From DTWD01 sp963662965 (GTDB lineage: Bacteria; Acidobacteriota; Vicinamibacteria; Vicinamibacterales; UBA8438): DNA of 64,000 nucleotides. The stretch spans positions 1,984,001-2,048,000 of the forward strand of contig OY759970.1 of NCBI GenBank assembly GCA_963662965.1. Reading direction: 5' to 3'. A program made the translations under genes and the position numbers. The notes beneath the pieces were generated by a model. That model ran no database searches and had not been told where the DNA came from. It saw nothing but the letters and a program-made list of their open reading frames with translations. Positions 9,360 through 17,966 of this stretch are shown one piece after another; within the stretch, counting starts at the first letter, position 1; the number at the start of each line of letters is the position of its first letter.

Positions 9360-11182
9360 TTCTCTTTCGATCCCTTGCCCTTGCCGCGCTGTTTGATGCG
9401 ACGCTCGGCCGCCGGTCGAACAGTGCGCACCTTCGGCGGACCGATCACTCGATTCGTCACGACGGTCTGGACGATCCGGAGCATATTGCTGGTCAGCCAA
9501 TAGAGAACCAGGCCGCTCGGGGCCCATAAAAACATACCGGTAAACATCACCGGCATGAGCATCATCATCTTCTGCTGCATCGGGTCGCCTTGCGCCGGCG
9601 CCATCTTCTGCTGCACCACCATCGAGCCACCCATGACCAGCGGCATGATGAAGAGCGGATCTCGAAGCGTGAGGTCGGTAATCCAGCCGACGAACGGCTC
9701 CCCGCGAATTTCGACAGCCACCGACAGCAGGCTATAGAACGCAAACAGCACCGGCATGGTGAGAAGCATCGGAAAACAGCCACTGGCGGGATTCACGCCG
9801 CGGTCCCGATACAGCGCCATGATCTCCTGGTTCATCTTCTGCTTGTCCGGGTCGCTCGTCTTTAGGTGCTTATAGCGCTCCTGGATCGCCTTCATCTCCG
9901 GCTGCACCTCCTGCATCTTCCGCATCGATACGACGCTCTTGTGATTGAGCGGGAAGATGATCACGTTGATCAGGAAGGTCAGGATGATGATCGCCCACCC
10001 CCAGTTGCCGACGAAGTCGTAGATCCACGTCAACGACCGGTGGAGCGGCACGACGAGCCAACCCGTCCACCCGAAATCGATCGCTTGAATGAGCGCCGGG
10101 TTCACTTGCTCGAGTGACTCAAAGTTCTTCGGCCCGAGGAAGAACGGCACATCCTCAATGACGCCGTCGGGCCACCGCAACTCGAACGCCATCAGATCGC
10201 GTGATGGACCATCGGGCTCGCGCGGGGGGAGCGGTACGGCTCGGTAGCCGACCTGCATCGCGGGGTTATCGGTGAGCGCCGCGGCCAAAAAGTAATGGTT
10301 ATCGACGCCGGCAAACTGAAGCTGGCCGTTGTACACCGGCCGTGCCGCAACGTCTCCGGCGTCCGGACGCTCGACGTCCTCGTCGCCGAGCACGCCGCCG
10401 TCCAGAACCCGACCGTAGAACACACCACGCGGCCCGGCCCGATAGCCGATCCCGGAACTCCCCGACTCGACACCGCCGAGGGCCGGCCCCCACTGCAGCG
10501 CCGGCGCCAACACCTGGCCGCCGAGTGTCGCCTCGACGCTGACACGGATCACGTAGTCGTGCGCGGCTGGATCGAACATAAACTGTTTACGAATACGGAA
10601 CCCTGACGAGTCTTCAAAGACGAAGGTCACGGACTCAGCGCGATCGTTCACCGCCGACGCATTGGCACTGTTGCGGAACAAGGCGTCCCGAGCGCGTGCG
10701 CTCAGCCCGGGATCGTCGAAGCCGAGTGTGAACGGCGGCGCTTCGTCAGGCGGAAGGTCGCGCGGCACGAGCTCGATCAAGGCGTCGCTCTCCTGCTCGG
10801 TGTGGTACTTCAGTTGCCAGCTCGTCAGCACACCGCCGCGGTTGGAGAAGACAGCTCGGACCGTGTCGCTCTCGATGACGATGTCCTCCTCGATTTCTGC
10901 CGCCACGACCGGCACGATGCCCTCGGACCCGGCGAGCTCGGCGCCGGCTTCATTGGTACTCGCAGCACCGGCCACCGGCTCGGCCGGTGCCGCGGTGAGT
11001 GGCATCGGCGCTGCCGGCCCACGAGGGGTTGCGTCGGTCACCGGTGGGGGTGGGGCAGCCGCACCGTCGGGTCCGGGTGCAAATCCTGGAACCTCGGTCG
11101 GCGGCGGCGGCACGAAGACTCTCTGGTAGACGAACAGCACCACAAAGGAGAGCAAAAAGGCGAGGAGAACTCTGCGTTCCAT
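9356..11182 (-). CDS. yidC: Membrane protein insertase YidC
   Basis: A 608-residue protein of the long Gram-negative type. An N-terminal membrane anchor (residues about 3-20, LLAFLLSFVVLFVYQRVF) is followed by a Pro/Ala-rich linker, a large periplasmic domain (about 95-370), and the conserved five-helix insertase core with GWAIIILTFLINVIIFPL, a cytoplasmic hairpin (MQEVQPEMKAIQERYKHLK) and a basic tail RIKQRGKGKGSKEK. It inserts proteins into the inner membrane with or without Sec. Its stop overlaps the jag GTG start by GTGA, and yidD lies 9 bp upstream. Confidence 0.97.
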   Translation of the reverse strand: MERRVLLAFLLSFVVLFVYQRVFVPPPPTEVPGFAPGPDGAAAPPPPVTDATPRGPAAPMPLTAAPAEPVAGAASTNEAGAELAGSEGIVPVVAAEIEEDIVIESDTVRAVFSNRGGVLTSWQLKYHTEQESDALIELVPRDLPPDEAPPFTLGFDDPGLSARARDALFRNSANASAVNDRAESVTFVFEDSSGFRIRKQFMFDPAAHDYVIRVSVEATLGGQVLAPALQWGPALGGVESGSSGIGYRAGPRGVFYGRVLDGGVLGDEDVERPDAGDVAARPVYNGQLQFAGVDNHYFLAAALTDNPAMQVGYRAVPLPPREPDGPSRDLMAFELRWPDGVIEDVPFFLGPKNFESLEQVNPALIQAIDFGWTGWLVVPLHRSLTWIYDFVGNWGWAIIILTFLINVIIFPLNHKSVVSMRKMQEVQPEMKAIQERYKHLKTSDPDKQKMNQEIMALYRDRGVNPASGCFPMLLTMPVLFAFYSLLSVAVEIRGEPFVGWITDLTLRDPLFIMPLVMGGSMVVQQKMAPAQGDPMQQKMMMLMPVMFTGMFLWAPSGLVLYWLTSNMLRIVQTVVTNRVIGPPKVRTVRPAAERRIKQRGKGKGSKEK

Positions 11183-11191
11183 GGTTGTCTG

Positions 11192-11506
11192 TCAGCGCGA
11201 CTCGCGGTCGGGCATCGGCACCTGGTCCAGACCGCCTCGACAGAGTGGGTGACATCGGGTGAGCCGTCGCGCCGCAAGCCAGACGCCACGCGCGGCGCCG
11301 TAGCGCGTCACCGCCTCGACGGCATAGGCCGAACATGAGGGGACGAACCGACACGACCCCGTAAATAACTGATAAATAGTCACTTGATAGAATCGTAACG
11401 CCGCGAGCACAGCTCGAGCCGCAAGGCCGTCGCCACGATCGCGAGAAATCTCGCTCCGATCGGGAGCCGGCGGCGTAAGTCGCGCTGCATTCGACCGGCG
11501 ATGCAT
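11192..11506 (-). CDS. yidD: Membrane protein insertion efficiency factor YidD
   Basis: The conserved core ALRFYQVTIYQLFTGSCRFV, then PSCSAYAVEAVTRYGAARG and LTRCHPLCRGGLDQVP, is the full YidD signature with its conserved cysteines. YidD is a small amphipathic protein that helps YidC insertion. The frame is open up to 11653, overlapping the end of rnpA. I prefer ATG 11506 (104 residues) because family members begin shortly before the ALRFYQ block, but no strong ribosome-binding site decides it. It lies between rnpA and yidC, the standard position. Confidence 0.88.
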   Translation of the reverse strand: MHRRSNAARLTPPAPDRSEISRDRGDGLAARAVLAALRFYQVTIYQLFTGSCRFVPSCSAYAVEAVTRYGAARGVWLAARRLTRCHPLCRGGLDQVPMPDRESR

Positions 11507-11633
11507 CCCGCAAGGGCCGGCGCTGCGACCCCCTTCAGTGGGATCGTGAATTCCAGATTTGCTCCCTCGTCGCGCCTTGCCAGTCTGGCGCCTCACCGGT
11601 CTCAGTGCCACGCGCGACTTGCGCCGCGGGCTC

Positions 11634-11978
11634 CTAGCGCTGGGCTCGGACATGCCGGTCGAGGGTCCCCAGGTAGTCAGCTTTAAGTGCGGGGAACGAG
11701 ACGTCAGGAAAACCAGGCCGCAGCAGCGCGACGATGTCGAATCCGGGCTCGCCCTTACGGTGACGGAACAGCTCGCGCATCACCCGCTTCGCTCGGTTTC
11801 GGCGCGTGGCGCCGCCGAGCTTGCGTGTCGCGATGATGCCAAGGCGATTCTGCTCGAGGCCATTCGGCAGTGTGAACAACGTCAGATAGCGGCCTCGAAT
11901 CCGGGTGCCCTGTTGTTGGACCTTCAAGAACTCCGGACGCCGCCGAAGGCGCTCCCGGCGAGTCAGAGCCTGATCCAC
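11634..11978 (-). CDS. rnpA: Ribonuclease P protein component
   Basis: A 114-residue basic protein starting MDQALTRRERLRRRPEFLKV and containing the family's RNR-type motif ATRRNRAKRVMRELFR. RnpA is the protein cofactor of RNase P, which removes 5' leaders from pre-tRNAs. It follows rpmH on the same strand after 32 bp and precedes yidD. Length and motif order are normal. Confidence 0.95.
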   Translation of the reverse strand: MDQALTRRERLRRRPEFLKVQQQGTRIRGRYLTLFTLPNGLEQNRLGIIATRKLGGATRRNRAKRVMRELFRHRKGEPGFDIVALLRPGFPDVSFPALKADYLGTLDRHVRAQR

Positions 11979-12010
11979 TTTCGTATAAAGTGTTTTTATA
12001 CAACTACTTA

Positions 12011-12145
12011 CTACACAGACAAGCGCTTGCGGCCCTTCGCCCGACGGCGCTGGATGACCCGACGGCCAGTCTTCGTGCTCATTCGCTTACGAAACCCATG
12101 CGTTCGCTTGCGGCGGCGATTATTCGGCTGGAACGTGCGCTTCAT
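12011..12145 (-). CDS. rpmH: 50S ribosomal protein L34
   Basis: A 44-residue gene read on the minus strand from ATG 12145 to TAG 12011. The product is MKRTFQPNNRRRKRTHGFRK followed by RMSTKTGRRVIQRRRAKGRK and RLSV, a textbook L34 with the MKRTFQP start. A GGTG ribosome-binding-like stretch lies about 6 nt before the ATG. It is divergent from dnaA, and the 400-bp region between them carries DnaA boxes. Confidence 0.97.
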   Translation of the reverse strand: MKRTFQPNNRRRKRTHGFRKRMSTKTGRRVIQRRRAKGRKRLSV

Positions 12146-12545
12146 TATTTCACCGTCTACGGTGTGCCCTTCGTGCTCAACGGGAAACTGTCATGGTATC
12201 GAAGGCCCTTCGAGACTGTCAACGGACGCAACACCTTGTGCCTTAATTCACATGTAATTGGGTGGTTTCTGGCCATCAATTACCCAATTTTGCACATTCT
12301 GGCGTTCGTTATTGCCTGGCCTGAATACGGTGTGCTACAGTCGCCGGCCTGGATTCTAGGAGGGTCCCCTTTCCCCAACCAGATTTCCACAACTGTGGAA
12401 AAAGTTGTGGAAATCTTGGGAGTCTTCGCCTCTCTTGGAGGCGAACCTCCTGGTCTTGTAATGATTTGGGCCCGGTGGCCGGGGCTGTCCCCGTGGCACT
12501 GCCTCTATCCCGGGCGAAAGTCTATCAACGACGCCGTAACGTCCG
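12146..12545. promoter_or_regulatory. oriC: rpmH-dnaA intergenic region, part of candidate oriC
   Basis: This 400-bp divergent region has no gene. It contains an 8-bp inverted repeat AATTGGGT (12256-12263) / ACCCAATT (12282-12289), and a cluster of three DnaA-box-like sites at 12383-12414. The divergent promoters of rpmH and dnaA must also lie here, but no clear -35/-10 pair stands out. Strand switching of the surrounding genes supports an origin in or beside this region. Confidence 0.65.
12383..12414. promoter_or_regulatory. Cluster of three DnaA-box-like sites upstream of dnaA
   Basis: ATTTCCACA (12383-12391, plus), TTTTCCACA read on the minus strand (12394-12402) and ATTTCCACA on the minus strand (12406-12414) are packed within 32 bp. 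TTTTCCACA fits the relaxed DnaA box TTWTNCACA; the two others differ from it in the first bases. They could serve initiation, dnaA autoregulation, or both. Confidence 0.7.
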
Positions 12546-13871
12546 ATGCCCGGTAACGTCTGGAACCAGGTCCTCTCTCGGATAGAAACCAAGGTCAACC
12601 GGCACAGCTTCTACACCTGGTTCCGGCCGACGGTATTTGTCGAGGACAGCGGCGAACGGGTCACAATCCGCGTTCCCAACGATCTCTTTCGCGACTGGCT
12701 CACCAAACACTATGCGGGGGTCATCAGCGAAGCCGTCACCGAAGTGCAACGCGAAGGGCTGCAGATCGCCTTCGTGATCGACGGAGAGACAGGCACGGCA
12801 GTTGAGCGTCCAGTGGATCGCCCTCGTGTGGTGGGCACCCCGACCGGACCATCATTGCGTGGTCTCAACTCGCGCTACACGTTCGATACGTTCGTCGTCG
12901 GTTCGTCCAACCAGTTCGCGCATGCTGCGTCGGTCGCGGTTGCCGAAGCGCCGTCCCGCTCATATAACCCGCTGTATATCTACGGCGGGGTCGGGCTCGG
13001 CAAAACCCACCTCATGCACGCCATCGGACAGTATCTACTCGACCAAGCGCCGAGTTTAAAGTTGACCTACATCTCGTCTGAACGGTTCATGAACGAGATG
13101 ATCAATGCCGTTCGTTACGACCGGGTGCTCGACTTCCGTGAGCGCTATCGCACGTTGGACGTGCTGCTCGTCGACGATGTGCAGTTCCTCGCCGGTAAAG
13201 AGGGGACCCAGACCGAGTTTTTTCACACGTTCAACTCACTGTATGACGCGCAGAAGCAGATTGTTATCAGCAGCGACTGCCCCCCACATGAGATCCCTTC
13301 GCTTGCGGAACGACTCCGATCACGTTTTGAGTGGGGGCTCCTCGCCGATATCCAACCGCCCGACCTCGAAACCAAGGTCGCGATTCTTAAAAAGAAGGCA
13401 GAAGCCGAGGCGGTTCCGCTCGCTGACGACGTCGCGCTTTATATTGCCGGACGGATTAAATCGAACATCCGTGAGCTCGAAGGATCATTGATTCGATTAC
13501 TCGCGTATGCCTCAATGACCGGTAGTGAAATTTCGCTATCGCTGGCGCAGGACGTTCTGCGCAACATCCTGGAACGCGACGACCAACCGGTGACCATCGA
13601 CATGATCCAGAAGTTCGTCGCCAATTACTACCAACTGCGGGTCACCGACCTGAAATCGCGGAACAGCTCCAGAGCGATTACGCTGCCGCGGCAGATTGCG
13701 ATGTTCCTCTGTAAGACGCTGACGAACGCGTCGCTGCCGCAGATTGGGAGAAGCTTTGGCGGTAAGCACCACTCGACGGTTATTCACTCCATCCGGAAAG
13801 TGGAAACGACCTGTAAGAGCGATCGAGAATTCCACAACCTCATCAATAGCTTTCTCGAGACGTTTCACTGA
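12546..13871 (+). CDS. dnaA: Chromosomal replication initiator DnaA
   Basis: A 441-residue AAA+ protein with the four DnaA domains: N-terminal domain I (NVWNQVLSRIETKVNRHSFY), a short linker, the ATPase with Walker A GGVGLGKT at 147-154 and Walker B LLVDDVQFLAGKE, and a C-terminal helix-turn-helix with the DnaA signature GGKHHSTVIHSIRKVE. It binds DnaA boxes and opens the origin. No strong ribosome-binding site precedes ATG 12546, but this start gives the usual N-terminus. DnaA-box-like sites flank the gene on both sides. Confidence 0.98.
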   Translation: MPGNVWNQVLSRIETKVNRHSFYTWFRPTVFVEDSGERVTIRVPNDLFRDWLTKHYAGVISEAVTEVQREGLQIAFVIDGETGTAVERPVDRPRVVGTPTGPSLRGLNSRYTFDTFVVGSSNQFAHAASVAVAEAPSRSYNPLYIYGGVGLGKTHLMHAIGQYLLDQAPSLKLTYISSERFMNEMINAVRYDRVLDFRERYRTLDVLLVDDVQFLAGKEGTQTEFFHTFNSLYDAQKQIVISSDCPPHEIPSLAERLRSRFEWGLLADIQPPDLETKVAILKKKAEAEAVPLADDVALYIAGRIKSNIRELEGSLIRLLAYASMTGSEISLSLAQDVLRNILERDDQPVTIDMIQKFVANYYQLRVTDLKSRNSSRAITLPRQIAMFLCKTLTNASLPQIGRSFGGKHHSTVIHSIRKVETTCKSDREFHNLINSFLETFH

Positions 13872-13894
13872 GAGGTTTACGCGGTTCTGACTGG

Positions 13895-13953
13895 TTTTCC
13901 ACAGCCGTGAGGTTGGGTGCTGTGGGCGATCTGTGCACGTTTTTGTGTCCACA
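13895..13953. promoter_or_regulatory. DnaA-box-like sites in the dnaA-dnaN spacer
   Basis: TTTTCCACA at 13895-13903 fits TTWTNCACA. Weaker partial matches follow: TGTGCACGT (13932-13940) and TGTCCACA within 13945-13953. Together with the AT-rich block immediately downstream this spacer resembles the unwinding half of a bipartite origin. Confidence 0.6.
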
Positions 13954-13987
13954 GATCGCGCCGCGGAGAACAGCATGCGTGCACAGG

Positions 13988-14029
13988 ATTAAATAACGTT
14001 AAAGTATTGATTTTAAATTACTTAAAATA
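13988..14029. promoter_or_regulatory. AT-rich block, candidate DNA unwinding element
   Basis: Only 5 of 42 bases are G or C, in a chromosome that is otherwise strongly GC-rich. It lies directly next to DnaA-box-like sites and before dnaN. This is the composition expected of the duplex-unwinding element of oriC; function is inferred from position and composition only. Confidence 0.6.
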
Positions 14030-14060
14030 CGCCACCGCGGTTTCAACAGACCTTCTTTCT

Positions 14061-14069
14061 TGTTATAAT
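14061..14069 (+). promoter_or_regulatory. Extended -10 promoter element of dnaN
   Basis: TGTTATAAT contains a perfect TATAAT (14064-14069) preceded by TGn, an extended -10. The -35 position holds only TTTCAA (14041-14046), which is weak, as is usual with extended -10 promoters. It would start transcription about 70 bp before dnaN. Confidence 0.55.
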
Positions 14070-14083
14070 TCTTCTTGCTTTTT

Positions 14084-14111
14084 AACGATCATGATCATAG
14101 TTATGATCGTT
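14084..14111. promoter_or_regulatory. Inverted repeat between the dnaN promoter and gene
   Basis: AACGATCAT (14084-14092) and ATGATCGTT (14103-14111) are a perfect 9-bp inverted repeat with a 10-bp spacer; the left arm also overlaps the palindrome ATGATCAT (14091-14098). It lies just downstream of the extended -10 and could be an operator, an origin-binding site or a 5' UTR hairpin. Confidence 0.5.
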
Positions 14112-14145
14112 CGGTCTTGCCTCTCCTATCGAGGTCATGAGCCCC

Positions 14146-15258
14146 ATGGAATTGAGCGTCCGCAAGAGCGATCTCCTTCGAGAGTTGCAGCTCTTTCAAG
14201 GAATCGTCGAGCGCAAGAACACCATCCCGATCTTGGCCAATGTCCTCCTTGAAGCGAATGGGGACGGGAATGTACTACTACTGGCGACCGACCTCGAAGT
14301 GGGACTGCGCAGTCAGTGCACCGCGTCGATTGCGAAGGCGGGGTCACTCACCGTCCCCGCGAAAAAACTATATGAGATCGTTCGCGCGCTCCCCGATACC
14401 GACATCCGGATCGAGCAAGGGGCGAAGGGCGCGGTGAAGGTATCGGCGGATCGATTTGATTCGCGGATGCAGACGCTTCCCCGAGAGGACTTCCCGACGG
14501 TTCCAGAGGGGGGCGACGGGTCGCAGGTGTCCCTCCCGCGGGAGGTGCTGCGCAACATGGTCGCCAAAACTCAGTTTGCGATCACCGGGGAAGACACGAG
14601 GTATTTTCTAAACGGTGCCCTCTTCGTGCTGAAAGCAGATGAGATGACCTTAATTGCGACCGACGGTCACCGATTGGCGCTCGTGACCGCGCCGCGCGAG
14701 GGGGGAGAGGCGGAGGAGATTAAGGCGATCCTGCCGAAGAAAACGCTCTGGGAGCTTGCACGGTTACTGTCGGATGGTGAAGGTGACGTCCAGTATGAGT
14801 GTGGAGAAAACCATCTATTTTTCAAGGTTGACGGGCGTCAACTTATCTCTCGAATGATCGACGCCCAGTTTCCGGCCTACGAGCGGCTTCTCACAAACTC
14901 GAAAGGGAATGATAAGCAAATTGAGTTTGATCGTGATCGCCTAACGAGCGCGATTAAGCGTGTCCAGCTTCTCTCGAGCGAGCGATCACGAGTGGTGAAG
15001 TTTCGGATCTCCAAAGACACGGTCGAGGTGACATCGAGTAGCCCCGAAGTTGGGGAGGCGAAAGAGGCACTCACCGTCGAGTACTCTGGCGACGAGCTTC
15101 AGATTTGTTTCAACGCGCAGTATGTTCTTGATTTTCTCGGCGTCGTTGACACGGAGAGCGTAGTGCTTAAGGTCAAGGACGAAATGAGCCAGGCGGTCAT
15201 GCAACCCGCGACCGCGGATGCGGACTATACCTACGTGATCATGCCGATGCGCGTGTGA
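14146..15258 (+). CDS. dnaN: DNA polymerase III beta sliding clamp
   Basis: A 370-residue clamp starting MELSVRKSDLLRELQLFQGI. Two in-frame ATGs exist; I choose 14146 because GAGG at 14131-14134 is too close to the ATG at 14137 and because MELSVRKSDLL is the normal family N-terminus. Three repeated clamp domains are visible, with TDGHRLALV in the second and the C-terminal VMPMRV-type end (YVIMPMRV). The clamp tethers DNA polymerase III. It is followed by gyrB after 54 bp; recF, often found between them, is absent. Confidence 0.96.
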   Translation: MELSVRKSDLLRELQLFQGIVERKNTIPILANVLLEANGDGNVLLLATDLEVGLRSQCTASIAKAGSLTVPAKKLYEIVRALPDTDIRIEQGAKGAVKVSADRFDSRMQTLPREDFPTVPEGGDGSQVSLPREVLRNMVAKTQFAITGEDTRYFLNGALFVLKADEMTLIATDGHRLALVTAPREGGEAEEIKAILPKKTLWELARLLSDGEGDVQYECGENHLFFKVDGRQLISRMIDAQFPAYERLLTNSKGNDKQIEFDRDRLTSAIKRVQLLSSERSRVVKFRISKDTVEVTSSSPEVGEAKEALTVEYSGDELQICFNAQYVLDFLGVVDTESVVLKVKDEMSQAVMQPATADADYTYVIMPMRV

Positions 15259-15312
15259 TCTCTTCTACCCATTGGGTGATGACTCGGAGTTAGTAGCCAC
15301 CAGCGAAATTGT

Positions 15313-17889
15313 ATGACACAACTCGAACACGATAAACCGGGCCCCAAACCGGACGGCGATCCAGGGGCTCCGTTGATACCCCAATCTGGCTCGGCGGCAA
15401 CGTCGACTGACTACCGTGCGGACAAGATCAAGGTGCTCGAGGGGCTCGAGGCGGTGCGAAAACGCCCCGCCATGTACATCGGGTCGACCGGCACCCCAGG
15501 GCTGCACCGCTTGGTCTATGAGGTCGTCGACAACTCCATCGACGAGGTACTAGCCGGGCACTGCGACACCGTCGGGGTGACGGTGCACATCGATAACTCG
15601 ATCACGATTACCGACAACGGTCGCGGGATTCCGGTCGACCGCCACACCAGCGGAAAGTCGGCAGCCGAGGTGGTGCTGACCATGCTGCACGCGGGCGGCA
15701 AGTTCGACAACAAGAGCTACAAGGTGTCGGGTGGCCTGCACGGGGTTGGAATCTCGGTCGTGAACGCCCTGTCGGAGTTACTGGATCTGGAGATTTGGCG
15801 TGACGGACAGGTGTATAGGCAGACCTACCACCGCGGGAAACCGGCCGGGAGCCTTGAAGTTATAGGGACCACGAAACGTCGCGGGACAAAGGTCACGTTC
15901 ACGGCGGATGAGCAGATCTTCGAGACGATCGAGTACAGCTTTGACACGCTCGCGCATCGCCTGCGCGAGTTGGCGTTCCTGAACGCCGGTGTGGAGATCA
16001 CGCTGGATGACGAGCGGACCGGAAAGAACCGGACGTTCAAATACGACGGTGGCATTAGCCAATTCGTCGAGTTCATCAACAAGAACAAGACGGTGGTGAA
16101 CACCGCGCCGATCTTCATGCAGGGCAACAAGGACGGCGTCGACGCCGAGATCGCCTTGCAGTGGAACGATGGCTACGGCGACGCGGTCTATTCCTTCGCC
16201 AACAACATTAACACCCAGGAGGGCGGCACCCACCTGTCTGGATTCCGATCGGGCCTCACCCGCACGCTCAATAGCTACGTCAACAAGAACAATCTCGCCC
16301 GCGATCTCAAGGAGAGCATCAGCGGCGATGACATCCGCGAAGGCTTGGTGGCGGTCGTCAGTGTCAAGATTCCACGACCGCAATTCGAGGGGCAGACGAA
16401 GACGAAGCTCGGGAATACCGAGGTCAAAGGCATCGTCGAGGCGATCATTAATGATGGGCTTGGCGCATATCTTGAGGAAAACCCCGGCGTTACCAAACGG
16501 ATCGTCAACAAGACCATCGACGCGGCGCGGGCGCGGGAAGCGGCGCGCAAGGCGCGCGATCTCGTGCGTCGGAAGGGCGCGTTCGACAATAGCTCACTAC
16601 CGGGCAAGCTGGCGGACTGCCAGGAACGCAACCCGGCGCGGTGCGAGATCTACATCGTCGAGGGGGAGTCGGCGGGCGGTTCGGCCAAACAAGGGCGCGA
16701 CCGACGGTTCCAGGCCGTGCTGCCCATCAAAGGGAAGATCCTCAACGTCGAGAAGGCGCGGTTCGACAAGATGCTGGGCAGCGACGAGATCAAGACGATG
16801 ATCGCGGCGCTCGGCTGTGGGATCGGTAAGGACGACTTCAATCTCTCGAAGCTACGGTACCACCGCATCATCATCATGACCGACGCCGACGTCGACGGCT
16901 CGCACATACGAACGTTGTTGCTGACATTCTTCTATCGGCAGATGCGTAAGCTCATCGAAGGCGGCCATATCTACATTGCGCAACCGCCGCTTTATCGTGC
17001 CAAACGCGGGCGAGCCGAGCACTTCATCAAGGATGACCGGGAGCTCGAAGCGTACTTGATCCGCCGGGCCAGTGAGTCGCGCGTGTTGCGCCTGCCGGAG
17101 GCCGGGCTGGAATTGGCGCGTAATCAACTCGAAAGCACCATGCACCAACTCATGGCGTTCCAAAAGCTGCTACGACTGGTCGAGCGGCGTGGACCAAGCC
17201 GTGATGTGGTGACGGCGCTGCTCGACCGGGGGGCGCGCGACCGGGCGTTTTTCGCCGACCGGTTTAAGGTGGAGCGTCTCGCGCGTGACCTGACGACCAC
17301 ACTCCGGACGCTGTTGGTCGCCGAGGACGAGGAGCACAACGCGCACCTACTGAGGATTGAGGATCGCACCACTGGGTTCCTGCAGCGGCACTCGATTGGC
17401 GTCGGCTTCATCGAATCGGCCGAGTACCGCACCCTGCTGTCTCATTATGCCGACATCGCCGTGCTGCACGGGCCGATGGTCGTGACCCGGACTGAAGCGG
17501 GCGCGGCCGGCGGCGGGTCGGCATCCAAAGACGCCGTGGTGCCAGACGGCGGCGGCGACCCCGGTGACACCGAAGAGGGCGCCGACGCTTCGACGGCGCG
17601 GTCCGATCGTGAAATCTCGGCCGGGTCGTTCGATGAACTGATCGAGTACTTCATCGCGGCGGGCAAGCGTGGCGTGGCGATCAATCGCTACAAGGGGCTC
17701 GGCGAGATGAATCCCGATCAGCTCTGGGCGACCACCATGAAGCCGGAGGACCGGACGCTTCTGCAAGTGCGTGCCGAGGACGATGCGGAAGCCGACCGCA
17801 TGTTCACCACGCTCATGGGTGACCAAGTCGAGCCGCGCCGGAAATTCATTGAAGACAACGCACTCGACGTCAAGAACCTCGACGTGTAG
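15313..17889 (+). CDS. gyrB: DNA gyrase subunit B
   Basis: This 858-residue protein has the GHKL ATPase (KRPAMYIGSTGTPGLHRLVY, EVVDNSIDE, GGLHGVG), the TOPRIM domain (EGESAGGSAKQGRDR, MTDADVDGSHIRTLLLTFFY) and the C-terminal NRYKGLGEMNPDQLW motif. It is longer than short-form GyrB because about 170 extra residues lie between TOPRIM and the tail, including a Gly/Asp-rich low-complexity stretch near 735-765. The insert resembles in place the one of proteobacterial GyrB. With GyrA it introduces negative supercoils. gyrA follows after 77 bp. Confidence 0.96.
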   Translation: MTQLEHDKPGPKPDGDPGAPLIPQSGSAATSTDYRADKIKVLEGLEAVRKRPAMYIGSTGTPGLHRLVYEVVDNSIDEVLAGHCDTVGVTVHIDNSITITDNGRGIPVDRHTSGKSAAEVVLTMLHAGGKFDNKSYKVSGGLHGVGISVVNALSELLDLEIWRDGQVYRQTYHRGKPAGSLEVIGTTKRRGTKVTFTADEQIFETIEYSFDTLAHRLRELAFLNAGVEITLDDERTGKNRTFKYDGGISQFVEFINKNKTVVNTAPIFMQGNKDGVDAEIALQWNDGYGDAVYSFANNINTQEGGTHLSGFRSGLTRTLNSYVNKNNLARDLKESISGDDIREGLVAVVSVKIPRPQFEGQTKTKLGNTEVKGIVEAIINDGLGAYLEENPGVTKRIVNKTIDAARAREAARKARDLVRRKGAFDNSSLPGKLADCQERNPARCEIYIVEGESAGGSAKQGRDRRFQAVLPIKGKILNVEKARFDKMLGSDEIKTMIAALGCGIGKDDFNLSKLRYHRIIIMTDADVDGSHIRTLLLTFFYRQMRKLIEGGHIYIAQPPLYRAKRGRAEHFIKDDRELEAYLIRRASESRVLRLPEAGLELARNQLESTMHQLMAFQKLLRLVERRGPSRDVVTALLDRGARDRAFFADRFKVERLARDLTTTLRTLLVAEDEEHNAHLLRIEDRTTGFLQRHSIGVGFIESAEYRTLLSHYADIAVLHGPMVVTRTEAGAAGGGSASKDAVVPDGGGDPGDTEEGADASTARSDREISAGSFDELIEYFIAAGKRGVAINRYKGLGEMNPDQLWATTMKPEDRTLLQVRAEDDAEADRMFTTLMGDQVEPRRKFIEDNALDVKNLDV

Positions 17890-17904
17890 TGGTCGAGGCC
17901 TATG

Positions 17905-17929
17905 AGGGATCAAGGATCCCCTGATCCCT
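17905..17929. repeat. GGGATCA-type spacer repeat between gyrB and gyrA
   Basis: AGGGATCA (17905-17912) and TGATCCCT (17922-17929) form a perfect inverted repeat around AGGATCCCC, so this copy of the GGNTCAN heptamer family is arranged head-to-head. It could fold in the gyrBA mRNA, but no T-run follows, so it does not look like a terminator. Confidence 0.55.
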
Positions 17930-17966
17930 AAGTCTCCGATCCGTAGTCACGAATTCCGCAACCGCA

